A stretch of 64,000 nt of DNA from Pythium myriotylum (taxonomy: Eukaryota; Oomycota; Peronosporomycetes; Pythiales; Pythiaceae). The stretch covers positions 1,674,001-1,738,000 of the forward strand of contig JALJCQ010000012.1 of NCBI GenBank assembly GCA_023091665.1, in the 5' to 3' direction. The notes below the pieces were generated by a model. That model was not told where the DNA came from. It saw nothing but the letters and a program-made list of their open reading frames with translations, and did no database searches. A program made the translations under genes and the position numbers. Positions 10,170 to 20,992 of the stretch are shown here, piece after piece; positions within the stretch are counted from its first letter, which is position 1; each line of letters opens with the position of its first letter.

Positions 10170-11125
10170 ATGAGCGGCGCCTTCGTGACCGTCGTCAAGG
10201 TGCTCGCCTCGCTCTCGGCGCTGTACATGTGTCTGAGCCCCTCGACCTCGATCTACCGCGTCCACAAGCTCCGCTCCACGGGCGCGGCCTCGATCGTGCC
10301 GCTCGTTGCGCTCTGGGGATGCAACCACATGTGGTGCGTAGGGCTGCCCTTAGTGGTGCAAGCAACGCCGTCGCTCACGAACCCGTACGCTCTCGCAGGC
10401 TGCTCTACGGATACGTCACGGACGACATCTTCCCGCTCATGATCACGTACATTGTTGGAGACGTGACGAGCGTCGTGTTCATCGCGGTCTTCTTCCGGTA
10501 CACGCCTGCCAAGCGACTGGCGCGCCAAGTCTGCATCGGCACGTTGCTGCTCAATGCAATTGTCACGGTCTATGCCGTGCTGGGCAAGACGGGCAAGCTC
10601 CACCAGCGAGAGCACGACGTCAAGTTCATCGTCGGCATTATCGCGATCGCCTCGAGCATCGTGCTCTATTCCTCCCCCTTCGCGACCATCTCGCACGTCG
10701 TTCGCTCCAAGTCGTCCGAGTCGATCCCGTTCGCCATGGTCATGGTCGGCATCGTCAACAACGCACTGTGGATTGTCTACGGTCTGCTCATTCACGACGC
10801 ACTGCTCGTGATCCCGACCGCCGTGAACGTCGTCATCGGTGCCATCCAATTCGTGCTTTACTTTGTGTACCACCCAAAGCGCCAGAAGCCCGGAACTGCA
10901 GTCATCAACGGCGCCACTGTCTCGGTCGGTGGCGTTGGTGGTGCCATTGAAATCATCACGGAGGCCCCGCGACTCACACATCCGCAGTCTCGTGCCCCAG
11001 GCCAAGGCGCGGACAACCTCACTCTCTCGAGCATCCAGATCGAGGCAGAGCCCGTCTACATCGAAGTCCAGACACCAAGTCGCCATGGGCATCTCGCCTC
11101 GACCTCCGGGTTCTCAACCAAGTGA
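10170..11125 (+). CDS. SWEET sugar transporter, tandem copy 1
   Basis: Two exons (10170-10333, 10399-11125) give 296 residues. SWEET proteins are seven-helix uniporters that move sugars down their gradient across plasma or organelle membranes. Two MtN3/saliva triple-helix repeats are visible: an N-terminal one beginning VVKVLASLSALYMCLSPS, and a C-terminal one with LYSSPFATISHVVRSKSSE, where the Ser-Pro after two small residues is the usual kink. The ATG lies in a Kozak-like context (gccaccATG). The intron (65 bases, phase 2) follows the Asn-His-Met-Trp block. The soluble tail of ~75 residues is rich in Gly, Ser and Thr. The next gene is a tandem paralogue with the same intron position and phase. 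Substrate cannot be told. Confidence 0.93.
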
Positions 11126-11132
11126 ACAGCTC

Positions 11133-11150
11133 GATAGATAGATAGATAGA
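11133..11150. repeat. (GATA)n microsatellite
   Basis: About four and a half GATA units lie just after the stop codon of the first SWEET gene, probably in its 3' untranslated region. Confidence 0.7.
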
Positions 11151-11391
11151 GTATTAGAGCTGGTTCCTTCCATATATACTATCCTTGAGTTCCAACGCGT
11201 TGATGACGCAATGATCTGCTGAGATTGTGAGGGTCTGATAATGGATAATGGAATCTCTGTGGCCGAAGCGTCACTGCGAAAGAATCAAACTGGACACGAA
11301 GCTCAATCGAAAATCGAACGTTTGTGGCGAGGTGGCACTTGGATCTTTCCACCGGCTTGGATACCACATCACATTTCCAAAGATTCCCGCG

Positions 11392-12289
11392 ATGGCCTCG
11401 GACTCAGTCGTTGTTGTTGTCAATGTGCTCGCGTCGATCACGGCACTGTACATGTGTCTGAGCCCAGCACCAACAATGGCTCGAATCTACAAACTCAAGT
11501 GCACGGGGCACATGCCTGTGTTGCCGATCGTCGCGCAGTGGACGTACAATCACATCTGGTGAGCTCGCTTGAACGTCCGTCAACCTCGTCGGACCTGATG
11601 CTGACTTTTCCTCTCGTAATATCAGGATGCTCTACGGGTATCTCACCGATGAGTATTTTCCACTGTTCGCCATTTACGCCGTTGGGAACCTGCTCAGTGT
11701 GACGTTCCTTGCTATCTTCTTTTATGGGTCGACGCAAGATCGCAAGGTATTCGTCGCTCAGCTGATTGGCCTTGCTTTGCTCTTCAACCTTGCGACGGCT
11801 TGCTACGCGTTCCTCGGACCGCAAGCGCAGAGGCCTAGCCAAGTCATACAAACGATCGGATTTCTTGCGATTGCTTGTGGGCTCGCTCTCTACGCGTCTC
11901 CGTTTGCAACTATTCGACTTGTCGTACGTACAAAGAACTCGATCTCGATTCCGATTGGCATGGTGCTAGTGGGGACGATCAGCAACGCCACGTGGATCGT
12001 GTACGGTGCGCTCGTTGACGATCTGTTCATCGTGTGTCCGACAGTTGTCAATACGGGCCTTTGCGTTGTGCAATTGGTTCTCTACGTGGTATATCGACCA
12101 GGGCGGCGGCGAAAGCAAGTTAGGCGGCTAGACCACAGCTCTGAGTCCCTCAGTGACTCAACATATCCGGATTCTGGCTCCTGCAACAGCAGAAGCGAGC
12201 ATGATATCACCTTCGCGATCCTTGAGACACCTAGACACGCGGATTCGGTCTTTGCCACGACTGCGCACGGTACTGCAAGCCACGTTTGA
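11392..12289 (+). CDS. SWEET sugar transporter, tandem copy 2
   Basis: Two exons (11392-11558, 11626-12289) give 276 residues. The layout matches the upstream copy: VNVLASITALYMCLSPAP at the N-terminus, a phase-2 intron straight after the Asn-His-Ile-Trp block, LYGYLTDEYFPL opening exon 2, and the second repeat with LYASPFATIRLVVRTKNS. The ~65-residue tail is Arg-, Ser- and Asp-rich and unlike that of copy 1. The start is the ATG beginning MASDSVVVVV; upstream in-frame codons lack membrane character. The pair arose by tandem duplication, but the tails and many loop residues have diverged, so it is not recent. The intergenic gap is 266 bases. Confidence 0.92.
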
Positions 12290-12369
12290 GCTAGCGTCGC
12301 CCTTGACATAACTATGACCAACAAAACTGGTAGGGCATCTCATCAGTTGCGTATATCTATGATCAAAAA

Positions 12370-15300
12370 TCAATCCTCCTCCTGTGTCTGGTGAATCGAC
12401 AGACTCAACAATTCCATGAGTCTCCTTGTGCGGGGAAGGATTTCGTGCATCGTTGCTGCCCCCAACTCTTTCTTGAGTTCGCGAATAAGAATGGACATTT
12501 CTCGAACTTGTCGGACGCCTTCCACACCACCGCTGACGCTTGTCATTCGCCCCCTTGTCGACTTCTCGACCACGTAGTTAGGCACGTCCTGTGGTTCAGT
12601 ATCGGTTTGTTTTGGCACCGAATCCTCGCCTTCAACCAATCTTCTGATAGCCTCTATGCAAGCGATAGGTGAGGAATCTGGCCCTGTAAACAAGGAAGCA
12701 CAGTTAGGATGAACGTAAACCAGGTTTCTGTACGTGTTGACAGGCTCACTCAGAAGAAGTAGTGAACGAACTGTCTTCAAGAAGTTCTCCATCTCATTGA
12801 CGAAGAGGTAGATTTCCTACACAGACGCATCATTAGCTGTGAGGCTGAACCCTAGCTTTTGCTGTTACTTACATTGATCTTTGGCAGGACGCCATCAACT
12901 TGTTTAACGTGGAAGAGATGTGAAAAGTGCCGGACAATCTGGTTCACCAAAACTGAGGGGCGCCGCTGCATTGTTCGTAGAGCACAGGTTAAGGTATTTT
13001 AGCACGCTCAGAGTTACTTCAGACCGAACGAACCTCCAACTCTTCAGCAGCCAGTGCATAGATCTCTTTGTGATGAAGAACACTTTTTTCAAGTTCCACC
13101 AGTTCCGCGACGATGTGAACAGCGCGTGGTAGGCTCGATAGCTGGGTCGGGGACTGGTTGCTCGAAGTTGAGGTCTTGTTGAGAAGACTTGGTTCGATGG
13201 TTCGCTTACATAGCTCGGCAACGATTGCAGTTTTGAAACCCTGTAAACATTACATCATTAGAATGAGAATCACAAATGCAAGCATAATCTGACCCACCTC
13301 CAACTCAAACATTTTTTTCCGCTCTATCACCCATTGCTGTAGTGTTGGAAGCACTTTTTCCAGCTCGAATTGCCCGCTCTCATTTTGGTTCCCTTGGCCG
13401 TCCAAGTTGAAGTACACGAATCCGCACACATCACGAATGAATTTCTCCATTCTAGGTACCGCTATCACGACGTTGCACATTTTATGGATGCTTGGGGTTA
13501 TAAGTGTGATATCGGTCAGGTTGAGAACACGACACACCTCCTTGACCACTTCCAAGAGTGTCTCCTTGGGGAGAGTAGTCAAGCGGTTGAGGTGAAGCCG
13601 ATGATTCAAGCGATCTCGTTCAATCAATTCCGTCGTCCCCATGAAACGGCGGAGCTCATTGATATCGTTAGCCTCCTCCAATGCGAGCTTGTTCTCAGAT
13701 AGCTGTCGTTCAAGTTGATGGATGCGGCGCTGGCTCAATCGATAATCTCGAATACTTGGCCGAGATTCCGCCTCCAGCGTCAGGTTTGCATTCTCGTCTT
13801 TGAGCTCCGCAATTGTTTCTCGTGCTGCGAGCAGTTCTTCTTCAATCGCGGCGATTTTCTTCACCATTGCGGTTTCGCGCAGACGCAATTTTGCCGCAGC
13901 CTGCTCTTGCTCTCGACGAGCAGCCTCTAGACGTATCAGCATATCGTCTGAAGGATCATAATTAGACCCACGAAGGTTGTTCTCTGGACCGGTGAAGGAT
14001 CCACTCCAGCGACCAGACTGCTGGCTGAATGAGGAGTGTCGAGATAGAGTATTCTCCTTGTCACGAAGTTCCGCGTTCAGAACCGCGACCTGGCTCCTCA
14101 AATGTTCAATCTCTTCATGCATTTGCTCTCTCTGTGTCTCGTACATGTTGATGTATTCGAGTGACTGGCTATCTCTCGCGTTCGCCTTCCTTGGGTCGCG
14201 CTGCTGAAGTTTCCGGAAGACTGTTCGGTCACGCGTCTTATTGAGGTTCTCTTTATCCACCTGCTGCTGGACTTTTTTTTGCATGCGCTCCACGAGAACC
14301 TCCTTTGCTTTCACACGATGCTCGCTGACTTTCAACTGTTGCTGAAGTTTGAGACAAGACGCCTTCAACGTCTTGAATTGCTTCTCCGAATCTTCTTTCT
14401 GACGTTGGAGATCTCCCTAGAAGGCGTGATTAGTGCACAACATCACAAGCGCTGCAGGACTACCAACCTGAAGTCGTTGAATCTCATTTTGTGCGTTTTG
14501 TAATGCGTTGGTGAGTTCGTCTCTCTTGCGTTGAAGTGACACAACGTCTCCTTCAGCTTTGCTTTGAACTTTGTGAGTTCGATTTGATTCGATCACAAGA
14601 CCCTGTATAGCCTAAGTCTAAACCGCTTAGCGCTCGATTGCTTTTTGTGTAATAGAAAGCAAATCTCACCTCGTTCTTTTGACCAAGTTGCAGTAGGAAT
14701 TCTTGTACAAGGTTGATCATCGACGCATGATCGGGTACCACTGTGCCTCTAGTCACATCACGCAGGGCTAGCGTCGGAAGTCCATTCTTGCGTAGCAGGA
14801 CGTTGAGGTCGCTCCAAAGCGCTCTTTGAACCTCGGTATCATTCGTGCGTGAAGACGAATCTTGTATATCTGGTGGAGTCCACGGGTTTGTCGTCGTTTG
14901 CTCAGCCTGATCACCGTTGTGTTTCTGTTCTTCGTCGTCGTGCGATGAGAGACGTCGCGGCTCCAGGAGCTTCGACGCTGAAGCAGCAGGTGGTTGCTCT
15001 TGTTCGTTCTGCGACGATCGAACACCTAATGCATCACTTAACTCGTTATCATGTGACCTTCTGGACGAGCTACCAGGTTCGTCTGACCCGCGAGACGACG
15101 GGTGACCCGGTGCGGATGAGGCGTACGAAGCTGATGAAGATGATGACGAGGAAGCGACAAGTCGGTCAAGCAGACTTGGACGTAGGCCCGATTTGATGGG
15201 CGCTCTCTCGTGGATCTTCCTTGGTGTGGGGAGGTTGCGATGTGTGGTACCAGCTTGAGCTGGGGTTGGAGTGGTGGTCGAGCGCCGACTCTCCTCGCTC

Positions 15301-15914
15301 AGTGCAGACAGCCCAGAACCGCCCAACAGCATCGAGCGATCAAATGAACCACCGAGTCGCTCCGGGCGTCTTGGTGGCGAAGCGAAAGGAGGTCTCCATT
15401 CATGATTGCTCGCCGTAGACGACACGGGTGAAGTCGGCGGCTCGTGGGACATGGACATCAAATCCTCGTCATCAAGCAAGATGAAACGCGGCGCAGGCAA
15501 GTCGCCTTCCTCCCCGGCCGTCGTGACGTCTAGATGGCTTCCTTCGTCACTCGAGAGCACGTCGCGCTCGCCGTCTCCTTCTCCACCTCCAGTGTCATCT
15601 CGGATCACGTCGGGGCGTAGCAATCCTTCGACCGCTGCGGCTGCGTCGTCATCTGAGGCAGCGCTGACCGGCGCGAGCTCGGCGCGGCTGCCGAATTCGC
15701 TGGTCGCGCTCGACGAGAGCACGTCGTCGTCGTCGCCGTCGATCTGGAAGCCGTTGTCGCGCAGAAACTGGTCGACGCTGGAGGTGCTGAAGGCGCTCGA
15801 GTGGCGCTGCTGGTGCGACTGCTGCAGCAGCAGCAGGTCCTCCTCGCTCTCGGCCGCCGACTGCGTCGTGGAGGCCTCCATGGCGTCGCGCGAGGGCGAG
15901 AGGCGGCTGCTCAT
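12370..15914 (-). CDS. CEP70: CEP70-like centrosomal/basal-body coiled-coil protein
   Basis: Seven exons (15914-14670, 14602-14468, 14416-13298, 13240-13025, 12965-12873, 12816-12750, 12683-12370) give 1062 residues. Three anchors point to CEP70: [15 protein letters not shown] in the N-terminal half (compare INVLLMKHGLKPLSL), [20 protein letters not shown] before the middle ([20 protein letters not shown]), and [20 protein letters not shown] near the C-terminus ([20 protein letters not shown]). CEP70 binds gamma-tubulin and helps organise microtubules and cilia. The first ~380 residues are acidic/Ser-rich disordered sequence, followed by coiled coil. The 66-base intron before the last exon has no stop in frame; removing it restores the LLLLRPDSS block that matches the family. 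The length exceeds the ~600-residue animal protein mainly at the N-terminus. Confidence 0.85.
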
Positions 15915-16061
15915 GGTTTGGTTCTAATCTTCTGCGCGCCAAGAGCTCAACATTCGAATATGGACCTCCGATCCACAATACGAGCGAGGCAACTGATCTG
16001 GTTCCATTCCTGCGAGAGATCATACTACCGCGACAGTTATCGCGCCTTCGAGAAGCTCCGG

Positions 16062-17295
16062 ATGCGCCTGACGCTGCTCGTGGCAGCGCTGCTGCTGGCG
16101 CTCGCAGCCGCGCATGAGGACCCGTACAGAGTGCTCGGCGTCTCGCGCGGCGCCTCAGAGAGCGAGATCAAGCGAGCCTACCGCGCGCTCGCGCTCAAGT
16201 GGCATCCGGACAAGGTGACACTGCCTCGGAGAGACTGAGCTCCTGACGGGGGATTGAGAGGCTGACCCCACGGGTCGTTGCAGAACCCAGGGAATCCCGA
16301 CGCCGAGAGGCAGTTCATGCGCATTGGCGCAGCGTACGACCAGCTGACCAGCGGCAACTTCGCGACCTCGCCACGGAACGGCTACGGCAATACCGGCTAC
16401 GGCAACAGCGGCTACGGCCACGGGTATAGCCACCAGCAACACTGGCACTGGCAGCAGCAGCAGCAGCAGCGACAGCGGCAGTACTACTACCAGCAGCAGA
16501 GGTAGGCGGGGTCGACGGCATTTGGCGGACGGATACCCTCAATAGCTCACTACGTTTGTACAGCTCATCAATCTTCCCTTTCTCGATCTCGACGATCGCG
16601 TTGTTCGGGCTCTTCGTGTGGGCCATGATCGTGCTGCCGACCTATATGCGGTCTGACAACTCGTCGACGGGAAATCAGTCTAGCGACCAGGAGCCTCAGA
16701 AGAAACAAGAGGAGACGCCGCGTCCAAGCCCCCACGAACAGCTTGCACGTGTTTTCGCTCCGTCCCTATTCGCCTTCAATCCTCTCTATCTTACAGCGCG
16801 AGGAAGACGACTGCTGCTATTCTTTCCGGATGCGACAGCTTTCGGTTGCAATGTCCGCGGTGAGTGCCGTTGCTTCCATGGCGAATTTATCGGAAGAGGT
16901 TACTAATATGCTCGTACTCGTCAGACCAATTTTCCACTCTGGAGAAGTTGGCGTCAGAGTTTTCACGAGACCCTCTTACATTCTGCTGGATCGATATGGG
17001 TGCTTTACCAGCTGATGAGCGCGGCAAGTGGGAAGCCCAGTTTCGCCTATTGCAAGGAACATCCTCGTCCCGTAAGTTGCGAGCACGCATACTCGGAGTG
17101 CATGTGTATACTGATTTCAATTTCGCGGGTTCAGCGTTCTTTGCAGCGTTTAGCGTCAAAGGCAAGAAAGTTGCAACGTTCTCGCCATCAAGATCCTCGG
17201 CCATAGATATTGATGAGGCCAGGAAATGGATCGCTCGTCTGATGGGAGGCGAGATACCACAGGAAGAGACGATGGAATCACTGTTTACGAACTGA
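16062..17295 (+). CDS. ER-type J-domain protein with TM helix and thioredoxin-like C-terminus
   Basis: Five exons (16062-16214, 16284-16501, 16564-16859, 16925-17071, 17135-17295) give 324 residues. A signal peptide ([18 protein letters not shown]) precedes a J domain at about residues 22-80 with the HPD triplet in LALKWHPDK, which stimulates Hsp70 ATPase. A Gly/Tyr/Asn then Gln-rich linker (a CAG run at 16452-16470) leads to a TM helix ([18 protein letters not shown]). The C-terminal ~150 residues look thioredoxin-like ([35 protein letters not shown]) but no CxxC is seen. The layout recalls DNAJC16. The last intron (63 bases, GTAAGT donor) is open in frame; I splice it because that joins two predicted strands cleanly. 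It is convergent with the channel gene, 63 bases between stops. Confidence 0.8.
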
Positions 17296-17358
17296 ACAAT
17301 AGTCGCGGGTCTATTCTGGTTGTATTTAAGAAACCCGGCACCCACTTCGTGCCTTAGA

Positions 17359-20300
17359 TTAGTTTGGAGCTTCTTTCATCTTCGCAAGATCAGTTACGCT
17401 CGAGCGAGAACGTAACACGTCCGAGTTACCTATCATTGTCGGATAGCTCACATGCACAGAGCCGCGATGCGATTTCGCCTCGGAGATCTGCTGGAGTTGT
17501 TGCTCAATTTTGTCTTGCCGTTTGAGAATGACGTTCAGTTGGTGAAGTATCAGGCCGATGCGGTCGTCAACTACCCCGCTCGCCGTCTGAACCGTGCCTT
17601 CAACCAGAATATCAGCGGTTCTTGGCGGTCGCTTCGATCGATTGCCGGCAGTCCCTGTTGGGCTTGCGGCTGGTTGCTCATTCGTGGACATCTCTGGCTC
17701 GTGGATTGATGACCGGCGGCGTGTAGATGCTCCTGACGCATTTGTAGCAGTAACCTCTCCGTTCCCAGCAGTACCTGGAACTAGAAGATCCGAGCCAATC
17801 GTCATTGAGACTGATTTTCGACGGGCTGTGGGCACCAGACCTCCTCGTACCGATGATAAACGCGGTAATATCGGGGTGACAGATGGCGTGGCTTGAGTGT
17901 ACTCCTGGAGCTGTGGTAGATCTTCAATTTTGACTCCAGTCGGGAGCAAAGCCTGTAATCCTTCAGTGTGCCATACCGCTGCGAGAGTCTGGATGAGTGT
18001 TCTGGTCTTCGAGGTCTGATCAGTCATAATGGCTAGAGCCTTCCGTTGCTTCAGTTGTACGAGTTGGTAAATCGAACGCAACACAAACGGATGATTCACG
18101 ACGATCTGGAGCAGTTGCTGGCGCGATATGCAATGGGTCTCGCAGAAGTCGATCGCCTGGATCGTCGCAAGCCGTGGCCGACGCGGATTCATGATCACAA
18201 ACTCACCAAAGCAAGTGTTCGGTCCGAATAATGCAACCTTCGAGTGGCCTACTAACACTTGCACATGACCCACAAACAGAAAATAAAGTTCGGTTCCATA
18301 GTCATCCTGTCGAATGATGTCCTCGCCAGGTAGGTAGCATTGTACCTCCATCGCCAGGTACAGTTCGTGGATGAATTCAGCGTTACCACCAGCTAGCGTT
18401 GGCATTTTGGTGGGCATCATGTTCATGCAGAACAAATCTGCTACGTGAGACTGCATCGTGCGTGACATTTGTTGGATAATCCCGTAATCTTCGGCTTTAT
18501 TCTCCCGGGTAGCCTTGCGCAAGTGGAAGAAATTGGCGCGGATTTCGTCACGTAACTTTCGCGGAAGAGCTCGGTAGTGCATGAACATGTTGACTTGATC
18601 CATTTTATGACGGTGCTCTGTCTCTTCGACGTACAGTTGCTGAATGAGATCGACTACATTCGAGATACCATACGCAAAAATGCCTCCACCAATGACCATG
18701 GCGACGATGGAGAAGAGTCGCCCTGTGTTAGTTTTGACCGTCACTGAATTCAAATATGAGCTGAAGGCTGAAAGATATTGAGGATAGTTTACTCACAGTC
18801 ACCATAGCCGACAGTCGCGATGGTCATCATTGACCAGTAAGAGGACGCAATGTACTTGGAGTAGATTGAATCATCCTGTAGTTGGCGATCGGCTATTGCG
18901 GTTGCAAGATGATACTCGTCACCAAATGCTAAGTAAGCGAACATGCAACTAACACCCAGGTTACTTCAATCACCTTTGATGTCACGAGCTCTTGCGTACC
19001 TGAAAAGATGGGATAGCGCGAGCACGGAATAAACGAAGCCTCCAAGGCTGCTGGAGCTAGATGAGATACGCAAAGAGAACTCTAAACGTCTCCGAATTCG
19101 TGGTAGGCTTGCAATCCGGCCAAGCCGGACAATACGTAAAAGAGGATACAAATCCGACCGGAAGAGATCCCCCATCGACATAAAGTCAGGCACGTCGGCT
19201 CCGGTAGTCCGCGTCAGAGAGTAGAACGGAATTGTCCACATCGTATCAAATACGAACCACCCGGAGATATAGTGATGTCGGATAGAGCGATAGGAGAAAT
19301 GCATTCGACCGTCGAACTCCACTGCTGTCATGAAGCTGTGGTTTTAAAACGGTCAGATTGCAAATCGAAAATACAAAAGTAGAAGGCCCCGTACTTGAGT
19401 AGAATGTCGATTGCGAACATTGCATCAAGGACATAATCGAGCTCTAGAATCGAGCGGCGTGTATAGCTATTGAGTTCACGGAAACTGAGTTCGAACGGAG
19501 TGCTAATCAGCATCCCTAGAAGCACCAGAGTTTAGTCAGTGGCGTTTATCATGCGAAGCCTGAGCAGTTCATTACAGGTGATAAGAACAAGCGAGAAGCA
19601 ATCCCACGCTGCACGACCTCGACCATACGGGTGGAGCACCCATTTGTGGCCAACTTTAAAGTCATGAGAGCTTCCACGCTGCGAGAAGTACGCAACCTCG
19701 TCCTGCTCTTCGGCTGCTAATGCCTGCTGACGACGCGTGAAAGTGTCTTCATCGTTACCATCGGAGTCGTCACCCTCGTCCAGATAGTTGCCATCATTGT
19801 TGTCGCATTCGAGATCATCGTCGATGTACTGAAACGTCACCTGCTTCTGTTGGAATGGTGTTACCTTATCCAAAGTGTCCTCCCCAAGCACTTTCGACTT
19901 TAAATTTCGGAGGCTGCTTTTAAATGACTCGCCTTGCACAGACCCCAGCATCGTGGCCGATCGATCGAATGGTTGGCCTTGCACATCCGAACCAACTAGT
20001 GCGAGTTCAACCGCATCGGCATCACCACCTGCACTGGTTCGCTCGCGAACCGAAATCTTGCGAGCGCGTAATGGGTCCAATGAGCCTTCTGTGTCTCCTG
20101 CTCGCCCGGACGTGCGGCGCATGGATCGTCGAGATGTCGAGCGGGTTGAGCGGTTGTCCGCATATACTTTTCCGCCAGTCTTGGATTGTTTGAGAGTGCG
20201 CATGCTCATGCTGCCTTTATGCATGTACAATGATCCCATGAAAGCATTGGTCAAATGGGTCAGCGCGCTAGTGCCGCTAACGCCTTTCGAACGATGGATG

Positions 20301-20401
20301 TGGGAATCATGGGGTGGTTGCCGAGAAGTTGGCGGCAACATTTCACCATCGATACTACGCAATTCGGATTTGAGTACTATCGACCTACCAGTCTCCGACA
20401 C
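17359..20401 (-). CDS. Voltage-gated K+ channel with cyclic-nucleotide-binding domain (EAG/HCN-like)
   Basis: Five exons (20401-19576, 19515-19395, 19335-19000, 18948-18797, 18743-17359) give 664 residues. After a ~245-residue Ser/Arg/Asp-rich cytosolic N-terminus come six TM helices: S1 (FSLVLITWMLISTPF), S2-S3 with LDAMFAIDILLNFMTAV, a basic S4 (LLRIVRLGRIASLPRIRRR), and a pore with the K+ filter TVGYGD encoded at the exon 4/5 boundary. S6 contains a Gly-Gly-Gly hinge. A C-linker and cyclic-nucleotide-binding fold follow (YLPGEDIIRQDDYG, FGEFVIMNPRRPRLAT), with the phosphate-cassette Arg present. Such channels set membrane potential, here perhaps gated by cyclic nucleotides. Acceptor choice for exon 4 was forced by a stop codon after the other candidate. 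A second, diverged channel gene lies behind it on the same strand. Confidence 0.92.
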
Positions 20402-20992
20402 AGCGCTGTCGAGATGCTAGCATATTTAGACATCTAAGTTGGTTATAGGTGGGAAGCGACTCCGGACAGTTGCAAAAAACAGTTGCTAGACTTTACTAAG
20501 ACTCTTCGCGGGCTTCACTTCATTGAACGACTCGGTCGATCGACTGGTCGGGACGGAGACCATCGCGTCGTTGGCGACGACTAGTGCTGTCCCTTTCAGC
20601 GATCTCACCATGCTTCAGTTGGCGGAGCCTCTGGCAAACCTGCAGCTTTGAACCCAACTCAGCCATAGTCAAAAACACAGAGCTAGTTGCCAACGGAATT
20701 GCAGTCGCGAGAAAAGCGAGCCCCAATATTTGAGTCGTTGTTCCTCGACAAGATGTTGGTGCCTTGAGAACAAGCATCGAATGCCAACCCATGATAGAGC
20801 TGCTCCAGCAACGATCCAACACTGCCGCTCCTTGAACATCGATAGATTTTTTGGCAAAACAACTCCAGAAGAGTTTCTCAAACCACGAAAAATCACCTCT
20901 TCTCCTCACTTCACACGAACGTGATATCATCCTTCCATCGTCAGTTGTTGTGATTTTGGGATATTCCTCGAATGGGTCTAGTTGCTCTCAAC
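20402..20992. other. Intergenic region between two channel genes, one unsupported ORF
   Basis: About 590 bases separate the stop of the upstream channel gene (20993) from the start of the next (20401). A minus-strand open frame of 136 codons (20930-20520) contains one hydrophobic stretch (LGLAFLATAIPLATSSVF) but shows no recognisable family or splice signals. It could be part of an untranslated region or a relic. I do not call it a gene. Confidence 0.3.

Noticed and set aside
10253..11092. 279-codon minus-strand frame opposite the first SWEET gene
   Set aside because: Asp/Arg-rich antisense shadow of a clearly coding membrane-protein exon.
16741..16790. 48-base intron inside exon 3 of the J-domain gene (GTGTTT...TTACAG)
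   Set aside because: Possible and frame-neutral, but the donor is weak and there is no family evidence for removing it.
20520..20930. 136-codon minus-strand ORF between the channel genes
   Set aside because: Only one hydrophobic stretch, no recognisable family, no splice-supported extension.
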